From contig NW_022985460.1 of NCBI RefSeq assembly GCF_010093595.1, positions 257,829-321,828 of the forward strand: a DNA stretch of 64,000 bases, written 5' to 3'. A program made the translations under genes and the position numbers. The DNA comes from Mytilinidion resinicola (taxonomy: Eukaryota > Ascomycota > Dothideomycetes > Mytilinidiales > Mytilinidiaceae). A model generated the notes under the pieces. It did no database searches, was not told the DNA's origin, and saw only the letters and a program-made list of their open reading frames with translations. Below, one piece after another: positions 42,973-52,542 of this stretch (position 1 is its first letter; each line of letters begins with the position of its first letter).

Positions 42973-43775
42973 CTACTTTTCTTTGCCCATAGCTCTTTCG
43001 ATATTCTGAAGCGCCCACTCCAGACAGTGCTTCATGCTCGCCTCTGCTTCCCTAGGCATGCCATGAATATCGGCACGTTTGCACACATCCTCATCCAGTT
43101 CGCCTTCGACATCGCCTTGCTGGAACAGAAAAGAGTGGTCTTTTACGTAGTTTGGCCAGACTATCTGGTCTACATATCCCGGGGGGTCCTCCCAGAAGCC
43201 TTCCAGGGTAACGTAGCCGGTCCTTGCCTCCCGTCGCGCCTTTGCTGTGCGGTATGAGGTCCTGAGAAACAGCCGAACGTCGAAAAGATCCCTTATATCG
43301 GACATTTCGTTGGAAAAGAGTAAAAAGCCATCGATTATTGCGATGGGGAGGTTCCACGACTTGTCTGTGACGAGGGCTTGGACTCGTTGCTTTAGCTCTT
43401 CAATATAGGCGGGATCCACTCCATGCTGACCGACGGCATTTTGATCCTCTTTTGAAACCAACGTCGGTGGACACGAGCCGTGTTTCTTGATGTACGAAAG
43501 AGCATCACGAAAGCCGGCAAGGTCCAAAGACTCAATGCAGTCCCAGTCTTGGACGCCTTCTCGAACGGGGATCTCGGAATCGATGCGATAGAAATCATCT
43601 AAATGGAGAATGAAGCTCTGCGGTAATATATCACGCAAAAGACGAGACAGAGTAGTCTTCCCTAAACAGGATTAGCAATGTTGGCAGACATGATATTCTA
43701 TAAGCAAAAAAAAATACCCGATGAGCTGGGGCCGGAAATGCCTAATAGAAGCGCGGTCGTTGGAGCAGAAGCCAT
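42973..43775 (-). CDS. NRK1: nicotinamide riboside kinase
   Basis: Phosphorylates nicotinamide riboside to NMN in NAD salvage. Two exons, 43775-43718 and 43661-42973 (56 nt intron), encode 248 residues. The P-loop GISGPSSSGKTTLSRLL is formed across the splice junction. LHLDDFYRID carries the DD of the substrate site, WDCIESLD follows, and IAIIDGFLLF and LRTSYRTAKARREARTGY (lid and base-binding region) complete the kinase. The family's typical WEDPPGYVDQIVWPNY segment is present. Length suits fungal homologues. Divergent from the ARMH3-like gene (278 bp between starts). Confidence 0.9.
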
Positions 43776-44053
43776 CCTGATATAAAGTCGCTGTACGTGT
43801 TGTGGTTGCGAAGAACATGCAGCATGTTGAAGCGGGAATGTTGAACAAGGGTCTCCACGTGGGGTTCTTGGCGGGCTGCTTTTTTAGTGACTTCAATGGA
43901 GCTTCCTCGAAAGAAACACCAACTTCGCAACACCACGGCGCCAATCCCCATGCTTCTTCCCTCTCTCCGTCGCCGCAAGCTCCCACGCACTCTAACTGCA
44001 CGAATCGACAGCTACGGTCGCCCTGGCGTCTTGCACGCGCAGCGGCTGACAGC
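43776..44053. promoter_or_regulatory. shared upstream region of NRK1 and the ARMH3-like gene
   Basis: 278 bp between divergent start codons. If the ARMH3-like protein started further upstream (an ATG-led open frame runs over 43887-44084, in another frame from exon 1) this region would be shorter. No named motif seen. Confidence 0.4.
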
Positions 44054-46398
44054 ATGGACCCCTCCCCCCTCACACAGCAGGTAAGTCTGCAAATACACGC
44101 TGCCTCCTCACTAGCGGGACGCTGACATACTTCAGGCTCGACCCGAGACTTTTCAACCACTGATTGTCCAGCTCTACGAAACGCTGTTCCGGGTTCGTTT
44201 ATCACGATGATACTTGCACGAGTCAAGGGCTGAGTCGGGTCACAGGAGGATGACGAAGAAATCGAGCTATCCGAGGGATTCTGGCAAGAATACTTCCTGC
44301 TGCGGCCAGACCGTACCAGTCTGAAGCGCATTCTTGGCTATCTGAGCGGCGATGACCTTCTGCACATCCAAGTATGCTCGCCGCTGGACCACATCGCCTC
44401 CACAATCTGCTGACACCAATCACCTGGAGGGTCGCACGCAGCAACTCTTCCTCAAGGCTATTGAATGCGTCAAGCGTGGCTCCTCGCCGTCCGACGAAAT
44501 CGCCCTCGATGTGAGCTAGCCATGTTCTCCAACAATGGCAATCTACTCACAGTGTAGACCTTGATAGTCTTCTTAGGCGCTGTCCTCAGCAAGAAGTACA
44601 CGAATCCCAGCTCGGATATCATTTCGGTCCTGACTGGTTTGAACAACGCGGATACTGTCATGTCGGACTTTGTGGCGTCGTTGGACATAGTAATCCGGAC
44701 TGGTCGAAGCAGTGAGTGGACTGTGAACATCTTGCACGGCGATTACTCACTGCAGTAGTGCAAGTACGACAGAAAGCTGTCCTAGCTGCGCTGTCAATCA
44801 CCGCTGGCGCATACCGGACGGGGCTAATATCTTATTTCACACATCGTGATCTCTTTCCCTCTTTAATGAAGGTAGGGAAGCTAGTCGCTTTTATAAGCAT
44901 TTGCTGATTTATACAGTGTATTCAAGACTCGGAAAGCAGCACTGAAGCAGTTGCCCCATTCTTCCTCCTGGGCCTCTTAGCCAATTACAACAAGTTCGAA
45001 ATGCAAAATCCATATCGATTGCGGCTCGATGATTTCGTGAACGAGGCGACCATCCGCAAGATAGTACTAGGGTTCGGTTCGACGTGTTGCCAGTTACGAG
45101 ACAAATACGTTGCGGTGCAGGACGATCTACCAGAAGGGTGGAATTTAGGCTCTACACTGAATTATATCAGCCTTGGGTTGCTTGCGCCTGGGTCTCGGCC
45201 GACTACTCCTGTGCCGAACCCCGAGGAGGCCAAGTCTCTTTTCTCCATCCTGTATGGCAGTCCTTATGTGCGGCCCACCTTCCGTTTGCTAATTTGTCCT
45301 TCAGTCCAGATCCGGAAGTGGGAATCATTCTTGCCACATACGACTTTGTCAACGCGAACAAGGTTTTCTGCTTTACTTTGGTGACTCTCGACGGTCCTAC
45401 GAAAGGGGATCCATCACCGCTTGCTTCGTTTCTCTCCATGACATCTTACTTGTTTCAACATGCCCATCGATCTTTACGAGCTTCGTTGTATACCTACTTA
45501 AGCCTATACATACTGCAAATCACCGTAGAAGATCAAGCCCTGGCCAAGCGAATGTGCAGCGAGGACAGCAAAATGTCCGTACGACTTTGCAGGCAACGTC
45601 AACCTTACCTTCCTCTGGTCAAGGGAGATCGGGTCGCTATTTCATTCATTCTTGACATGATGATTGATGGTATCAACCACAACTTACGGAGGAGATTGGA
45701 CGTTGAGTTCTACATGTTAGTCCAGCACTCTTGAGTCAATGGTGTCGTCGCTGATTACGTAGATTGTGCCTTGGCGTGATTTTACGCATTGTATCCTTCC
45801 TCAGTAGATCTAGGCTTCGATTAGGTACGCTTTTGCTCGAGCATGCACTACTAGGATTCTCTAACAGCATCTAGCTTATCACTGGTCAGAGCTCTGGCGC
45901 ACTCTCCTCTCCTTCCTCCGATTCTTGGTCACTTACGCAAATGATGTCAAGTCTTTGCCGCGATGCTCGCAGATGATCGACGATGTGGTCAACTTGATAG
46001 CCCTAAGTCTTTCGGTTGGAGAAGCTTTTCTACCTGATCCAGCTTCCTATGATGACCTCTTCTACAAGTTGGTTGAGACGGGGGATATATTGACCAAGTT
46101 TCGAGACGCATTTGACTTGTCAACCCACGCGAGCTCACATTCCATGGAAATACTAATCAACGTGTCCACACACTATTACACTCTTCTTGAAGGCGATAAA
46201 GGCAAGGCGAAGGGGAAAAATCTCAGCCCGAGGGAGGTCAGCAAGGTTATAAAGCAAGGATATGATACCCTTTCGATTCAAACTAAGGAGGGGCTGGATC
46301 ACTGGGACAGGTTTCGAGAAGTCGATCACCGCAACGTGCTGAAGAGACTGTCTCGCATTGCAGTGGAAGATGCGAGGAGTTTGATCGAGGAAAGATAG
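44054..46398 (+). CDS. ARMH3/DUF1741 armadillo-like helical protein
   Basis: Ten exons inferred: 44054-44080, 44136-44192, 44246-44371, 44442-44510, 44558-44711, 44756-44871, 44917-45251, 45305-45715, 45763-45824, 45875-46398; 626 residues, all helical. Diagnostic stretches: RPETFQPLIVQLYETLF, SEGFWQEYFLLRPDRTSLKR, LDTLIVFLGAVLSKKYTNPS, AYRTGLISYFTHRDLFPSLM, FFLLGLLANYNKFEMQNPYR, and the DUF1741 C-terminus (ATYDFVNANKVFCFTL, YHWSELWRTLLSFLRFL). Human ARMH3 (C10orf76) works with GBF1/PI4KB at the Golgi; the fungal role is inferred only. Branch-like CTGAC/CTAAC elements occur in several introns. The N-terminal exon (MDPSPLTQQ) is short and its choice is the least certain part. Confidence 0.85.
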
Positions 46399-47074
46399 CA
46401 CAATTGATCACCACTTGCTCGAAACTGCGTCTTCCTTGCGCTGAGATGAGCACAATGTCAAGATGTTAAGACTTCATATATGTATACCGCTACTATTGCA
46501 TATTGCATAGAGGGTGATAGACTTCTTAGTAGCCTGGAGACTACGATAGATGGCTAAAGGGGGGAGAATAAGCGACTCCTCAATGGTGTGGGTGGTTGAG
46601 CAGGAGGTGTAAAACATGACAAGCGACTAATAAAGCAGTTTTATAAGCACACCCCACTTGGCTTTAGTGTTGAATATAGCGGGTTTTTTCGGAAAACCAC
46701 ACAGAAAACTACACAAGAACCACATTGCGCGGAACCATATTGCGCACGGGCTAGCTCGCCCGCAAGAGGAAAGGTCACGGAAATAAAGAGGAATTTCTTT
46801 ATAAAGTGGTTTGTGGTAGCAAAAACCCACCTAGTAGATGCCGTTTATAAGGCAGATTAGGTAGCACTTGAAGCGTTGGAGGCTGCACAGTTTCCCAGAA
46901 GTTGTCAGTGCCCGTGAAGAAGGGAGTGGCAACACAGCAAAAGTAAGACTAAGTCCAATTAGGCTAATTTTTTTTTTTACTATGCCTACTATAGTCTATT
47001 ACCTATTTAGGACAAGTGCCCATTTTAGAATTGGCTAGGAATTAAGCCCATAGTAAGGGTAGATAGATAGATAA

Positions 47075-47149
<75 letters not shown>

Positions 47150-47953
47150 TATTATACTAGATATAGCATTTAAAAGCATATGTATAGGAAATTATTTTTT
47201 AGTATATATTACTTTAAAGCAAGAACTTAGTCTATGCTATAGAGAACCTCTTTTATTCTTTATAGCTACTTTTTATACTACTAGTTAAATATTATCCTAT
47301 TAGTATATTAAATAAAACTTAATAAAACTTAATACATTCTTTGGCTACTATTAGCCGTTCTAGCTACTGTAAAAAGCACCTTTATAACCTAGCTATTTTT
47401 TCTTTAAATGCTTTAATTATAATATTGAATTACTTCTAGTTAATTATTCCTTAAAGGCTTTAAAAGTTAAATATTTTTTCTACACTTGTCTTAAATAGTA
47501 AGGGCCGCTAATAATATATACCACCTTCTATTACCAAGACGTCCTTGTTTTCTTATGCAGACATATAATATAACCTTAGCACGTTCTAGCAAGGTATATA
47601 AATTACTCCACCGTCTTTAGTAATATTTAAGAGCCAATTGGTTTAATTTAATAGATAAAAGGAAACTAAACTCTAATCTACACGGTGCAAAAACCTTAAT
47701 AGTTCCATCTCGTCGGTACTATATTTAAATAACATATATACCCCCTGCCGCTCTTTTAGTAGGCGTCGTTGCATGTTAGATAGTAAAACAACGTGCAGCT
47801 AATTAATGGCGCCCTGAGCACAAACAATAAAATCAATACCCAGAGATGAATACAACACACGTCTTGCTCTTGAGCATTCTTACTCAGGGCCTAAGGAAAG
47901 CTAGTGAACACTAGTAGCTTCCTTGTTTCCGTTCACAAAGTATCTAATTCTTT
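46399..47953. other. gene-free, partly TA-rich region
   Basis: 46,960-47,700 is TA-rich and stop-filled, like the transposon block (probably an unrecognised RIP-mutated relic). No gene is supported. Confidence 0.5.
47060..47150. repeat. GATA microsatellite
   Basis: About 22 tandem GATA units with one early interruption (AAATA), ending in a TATATTATA stretch. Confidence 0.95.
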
Positions 47954-48785
47954 CTATGGGAACTGGTCTTCGACTTGCTTGAACCTTGGCCATGAGCTGG
48001 TATCTTTGCCCAGGAATTTAGCCACAAGTTCGATGACACCCTGAATCTCCTCCGCATCTTTGGCGTTCACGCCGATGTATCGTGTGCCGCGTAAGTGAAC
48101 CAAAGTTGTGTAATATGCGCCTTGTCCCATCGTGAGTGACAGAGTGACCAATTCGTTCTCCACCGTAGACAAAACGTTCAGATCCCCCAAGAATAGACCG
48201 TAAATAACGTAGTCCACGGTCCAAGCTACCTCTTTTAGCTAATTCCCTGGTTAGGTGAAGTTCTTGGGATGACTACTCACTGAAATCTTCCTCATTGGCA
48301 TACGTGCCTTCAATTCTAGCAATTTCTTCTGGCTTGAACACTTTTTCCCACCACTCATTGCGACGTTGAATGGCACGTTCAGGTGCAGCGGCATACTCCT
48401 TCCGGTCCCACTCTCGCGCTGAATCTTCTTCTGGTTCCACGCGCTTGAGTGCGAAAAAGGCGTCGCTACAACGCGGCATGCCGGCCAGACACCAAGACTT
48501 CAGAATTACAGCGCGTAACCGTCGGGATACGTTCCGGCGTGATTCCTGGGAACTATCACTTCCGAGCTCTTTAATAATGAACTTGTACAGTTCGCCGACG
48601 TGTTTTCCGCCATCTGCGGTGATGAGGGTCGCTGTCTATTCACGGGTTGTATTAGTTGGGTGATGAGCCCGCATGGTGCCTGAACCTACAACTATAATAT
48701 ACCAAGCATCCTTTGAGAGAGATTTCGGGGTCTGGTCTCGGGCTGCTTGGAATACTGCCTCTAGTGATGACGCTTCGTTGGACAT
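47954..48785 (-). CDS. AhpD-like/carboxymuconolactone decarboxylase-like protein
   Basis: Three exons on the minus strand: 48785-48686, 48631-48281 and 48231-47954 (introns 54 and 49 nt), 242 residues. All-helical sequence: LEAVFQAARDQTPKSLSKDA, GELYKFIIKELGSDSSQESR, RRLRAVILKSWCLAGMPR, FKPEEIARIEGTYANEED, AWTVDYVIYGLFLGDLNVLS, ENELVTLSLTMGQGA and LRGTRYIGVNAKDAEEIQGV. These match a fungal group annotated as AhpD-like. The classical CxxC of AhpD is not evident, so peroxidase activity is doubtful and function is unknown. A 49-nt intron is at the short end for these genes. Confidence 0.75.
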
Positions 48786-49226
48786 GATTGAAAATGTGCT
48801 GAAATCAAATGTTTCTAGTCCGCGTGGAACGTCTTTTTCTTGCAATGATCAGAGTAGGCGATTGAGGAATTGCTGTTATTTTACGGAAGATGTACGTTAG
48901 TCAGTGTACAGGACTGGCGGTCATCGAAACGCAATGCCATGATATTCATTATTTGATATATCAGACGATTGCATCGGGAAGTCTGTCAGTCGGGCCACAC
49001 AATATCCACGATCCGAAGATGGTAACCTGGGACGGCTCGGTTGCGGTGGACGGAGCGGAGTTGTGAGACCCGGAACACTGTATGGTTCCTAAGGTTTGAT
49101 TGGTCCCCGCATTTTGCTTCAACTCCCCGTTCTGTTCCCTCCGAAACGTGGACGCTGTTCAAATACTAATATTTCCATTCTTCTTCCAATTCGTCTCGCG
49201 AGTACTCTGTGTCTCAGAGTCACATC
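48786..49226. other. divergent intergenic region
   Basis: Presumed promoters of the AhpD-like and D-amino acid oxidase genes (441 bp). No named site seen. Confidence 0.4.
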
Positions 49227-50906
49227 ATGAGCGTGCCGAAACGTTGGATCGGCCTGGCACTAAGCATAGTAGCCTCCATAGTCCTGTACTATCATCCGGT
49301 TTCCTGGTTCTCGATGTCAAAAAGAGTTGTTGTTTTAGGGTCAGTGCTTCTTTTGATAACGCTTGTCAGTGGCCATTGACACCATATAATTTGTAGTGGA
49401 GGTGTTGTGGGTCTGCAGACAGCAGTCGATCTGCTTGAAGCTGGATATGCAGTCAATGTGATATCGAAACATCTTCCGGGTGATATAGATCTGAATTACC
49501 CTTCCCAGCAGTAAGTCCTCTTCAGAAAGACATAGTCCCTTTCTCACTTCACTAGGGCTGCCGCCACATGGGCTTCTGATGAGCCCGTGGTGGATGCTGA
49601 AACGAAACGGTGGTATGAGGAAGGATACAACCAGTGGGAGGTTATGTCCCAAGGCGACGAGTTTGAGTCTGCAGGTGTTGCTGTAAGTTAGTTGCGGTGC
49701 CTTGGTTGGTTGATATGTTAATTCTTAAAGAAACGACCATGTTTTCGATATTGGTGAGTTTCCCCATGAATTACGATTACGGCACAGAAGGTGACCCGTA
49801 CGTGCCCAAGGGAAAATCCACCAGAGAATCTCGTCAAGGGCGGTTCGTCAGCACTTTGGCACTCAGAAGGAGTATCATCTTTTAGGATTCTGACGTCGGA
49901 AGAGCTGCCGTCGGGGGTTGGCTTTGGTACAACCTTCACAACCTTCTGCGTCAACGCACCGGCGTATCTTGAATACTTTCAATCCCGGATTCTTGCGTTA
50001 GGTGGAACTATCAAGCGTGCGACTCTCCCTGTCGACAAGGGTCTGGAAGAGGGATTGAAAGCAGCAAGACTGCTCATCGCAGACGAATTGGCTGGTTCAA
50101 AGAACCAGTCTATATATGCATATGTGAATGCAATGGGGATGAATGCGATGAGACTAGCGGATGATAAGACTCTATTTCCTATCAGGAGTCAGTCAATACA
50201 CATCAAAGGCGAAGCTCACAAGATTGCGGACCGGATAGACGCGAACGGCATCTACTACGCCATTCCAAGGGTTGGCGAGGGTGTTACAGTTCTAGGAGGA
50301 TTTATGGAGGCTGGGAATTGGTGAGATTTCTTGAGTTCCAATGGCGGAGCGAGCTGATTTTGAAACCCTAGGAACGCAACAGTCAACCCTGAGATTAACC
50401 GAAAGATTCTTAAAGGTTGCAAACAGCTAATACCAGAATGTCTGGATGAAAATGGCGAGTTCACGATTCTGAAAGAGTATGTCGGTCTAAGGCCGCATAG
50501 AAAGGCAGGACCAAGAGTAGAGATAGAGCAACTCAAAGACAAGGCGGAATTCGGGGAGAGCATCGTGGTGCACAACTATGGACACGGTCCAGGCGGGTAA
50601 GTTGATAAGAGTCGATGCTTTTGGTCTGCCCTAGAAGCCGTGTTCAAGGAGCTGAATTGGGCGCGCACAGATTTTTTAAGTCAGTGGGTGCATCGAGAAA
50701 GGTTGTACGACTCCTGAATAGCTTCGCATCAGGTGAGCTACCAATCTGGAATCGTGTATCTATGGGAAATACTAACAAGAAGTTTTCTATTCGCAGGGAC
50801 CTTATCTGAAGCAGACGCTGAGACGTCGAGTTCATCCTCGAAGGAACAGGAGGTATTCGAAGGGTTCTATCGCCAGGGTGGTGACTCAAAGAAAGAAGAT
50901 GTCTAA
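49227..50906 (+). CDS. D-amino acid oxidase with an N-terminal membrane segment
   Basis: FAD enzyme that oxidatively deaminates D-amino acids, releasing H2O2. Seven exons: 49227-49339, 49397-49510, 49556-49682, 49788-50320, 50372-50596, 50671-50732, 50797-50906; 427 residues. A hydrophobic segment (WIGLALSIVASIVLYY) at ~7-22 precedes MSKRVVVLGGGVVGLQTAVD (Rossmann GxGxxG). SSFRILTSEELPSGVGFGTT, NAMGMNAMRLADDKTLFPIR, GLRPHRKAGPRVE and VVHNYGHGPGG are family signatures. The C-terminus is acidic (KKEDV), not the SKL-type peroxisomal signal usual for fungal DAAO. Exon 4 could alternatively begin earlier, but only the 105-nt intron keeps the frame. An internal ATG (MSKRVVVLG) would give a soluble form. 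Confidence 0.85.
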
Positions 50907-51475
50907 GACGAGGTTAATGTTACTAGCTCCTGGCGTTATGCCACCAGGCATCGCAAGTCACATGTAAGAATATAGTAGCGGGTCTGCGAGATAAGGTATC
51001 CAAATAGCCTCCCATGCCGGAATACAGATCGCTTCTTGACCATGCGTTGAAACCGATACTTTCAGATAATGTAGTGAGGTTGACTGCATAACGATGATCC
51101 GTGATCTGGAATATTACTTATTCGGCGGCATTTCATTGATAGCGAAGTTCTACTAGGACTTGAATGTGATTCTTTGAGAGACCGCATCAACTATGCTCAA
51201 TCTCGCCTCTACTGCCCGCAAAGCTCAACAGGCCCGAAATACCCGGCTCGCAAACCAAAGTACTGCACGCACAACCGTTCTATCCGCGGCGCTCGCAGTG
51301 CAGTCCCGTAGTCATTTGGTAATAGCGTTTGCTGTGCAGCTGTACGGAGACGTCAGTTACTGTCCAGATATAATCGGTGAGTTATCAGGTCCAGCTTATG
51401 GGCCCTCGTTGCTGCCTTCGCAGTGGATACACAGCTGTTGCCGGCTTTCGTATCTCGTGTCATCGTCTTGATCGA
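50907..51475. other. convergent intergenic region
   Basis: Between the 3' ends of the D-amino acid oxidase and NIP7 genes. The plus-strand frame at 51193-51471 is not supported as a gene. Confidence 0.4.
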
Positions 51476-52379
51476 TCAGGTCGTGAATAGAGTGTCCTCC
51501 TCCCTGAGGTACTCTCCAATATCCCCCTGTCGGAAAGTCGTGACACCTGTTGGGTCCAGCCGTCTCGCCTCTGCTGTCGAGCGCGCACTCACTCCAAAGC
51601 CCTACGTATACGGATTAGCTACCGTCCCATTTGTCCTTCGAAGGTGCTTGAAGATATAGCTAGCTTGGATACTCACTAGAGGGGTGTCGTTCATGCTCAG
51701 CACTACTACACCTGTAGATGATTATGATAAGCCTTGAACTTGAACTACGTGTATTCTAGGACCATACCTTGGTGCTCCGGGCAGTCTTCGCTCCACCTTC
51801 CAACGTGCGCCTTGACCACATTCCCTCCGTACAAGAACGGCATCTCTCCATTTGGCTTCACCCAGACCTTATAGCGTGCGTGAGGAGCAACGATATCGAG
51901 GGCGGTGATGTGCATGCGAAATTTTCCTGTGTGTGAATCAGCGCGAGTGGCTTTCTGTGCTGCAGAAATAGAGACGGTCATACCAGTCTTTGTAAATTTT
52001 CCAACACAGGTCCCCAGTGAGAGTAGCTGGACTCGCGCAACACTGGTAGCCAGATTCGCTATCGACTCTCTATTGACGCAGTTAGTGCCCTCCAACGCGT
52101 GCATGAATTATCTTTCCACCGTACCGAACAAAGTATACGCGGTTGTTCTGGACTCGGAACACATTTCTATCCGATGAACTCGAGGACGGTTCGGCGATGA
52201 TGCTCTTCAGGGATGCGCCAGTACTGGACGTGGTGAGCTGCTGCTCTCTATGATCGTTGATTTCGGGATTTTACTAATTTGCTAACTTCTCGAAGAGCGT
52301 CTTCGTCCTTCAAATGATTAGCTAAGATACAGGATACGCATTTGACCTAGACCTACTCGGTTTCCGTGAGAGGCCGCAT
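51476..52379 (-). CDS. NIP7: 60S ribosome biogenesis factor NIP7
   Basis: Seven exons on the minus strand: 52379-52357, 52307-52275, 52223-52125, 52069-51984, 51926-51768, 51711-51677, 51601-51476, giving 186 residues, the usual NIP7 length is ~180. Sequence: MRPLTETETKTLFEKLANYT, NNRVYFVRESIANLATSVAR, LGTCVGKFTKTGKFRMHITA, then the PUA domain (YKVWVKPNGEMPFLYGGNVV, HVGRWSEDCPEHQGVVVLSM, GFGVSARSTAEARRLDPTGV, FRQGDIGEYLREEDTLF). NIP7 binds pre-rRNA during 27S processing and early 60S assembly. Six introns for 186 codons is dense; the first two exons hold only 23 and 33 nt. Divergent from NOC3, another 60S factor. Confidence 0.95.
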
Positions 52380-52542
52380 TGTGAAAGTTTCAGATGGTAT
52401 TGGAGGTCTTGGAGCTGCAGACGAAAAAAAGTTGCGGAGGTCTTTGGCCTGCAGACCGCGGAAGTGGGGCCACTATTCCCCCGGACCCTCTTTAATTTTT
52501 CTTCCAGCGATCACTCTCAGACTGCAACACAACTCACCATTC
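52380..52542. promoter_or_regulatory. 163 bp bidirectional upstream region of NIP7 and NOC3
   Basis: Lies between two divergent ATGs of ribosome-biogenesis genes. It contains CTTTAATTTTTC (reverse GAAAAATTAAAG), close to the yeast RRPE element (consensus core AAAATTTT). A GTG-initiated extension of NOC3 through this region is open but lacks an ATG and is not conserved-looking. Confidence 0.55.

Noticed and set aside
49737..49787. Extra small exon in the D-amino acid oxidase (KRPCFRYW)
   Set aside because: It would need a 34-nt intron and leaves the frame out of phase; skipping it with one 105-nt intron keeps the frame.
52366..52542. 59-residue N-terminal extension of NOC3
   Set aside because: Begins with GTG, overlaps the NIP7 start and shared promoter, and the first ATG at 52543 fits the family.
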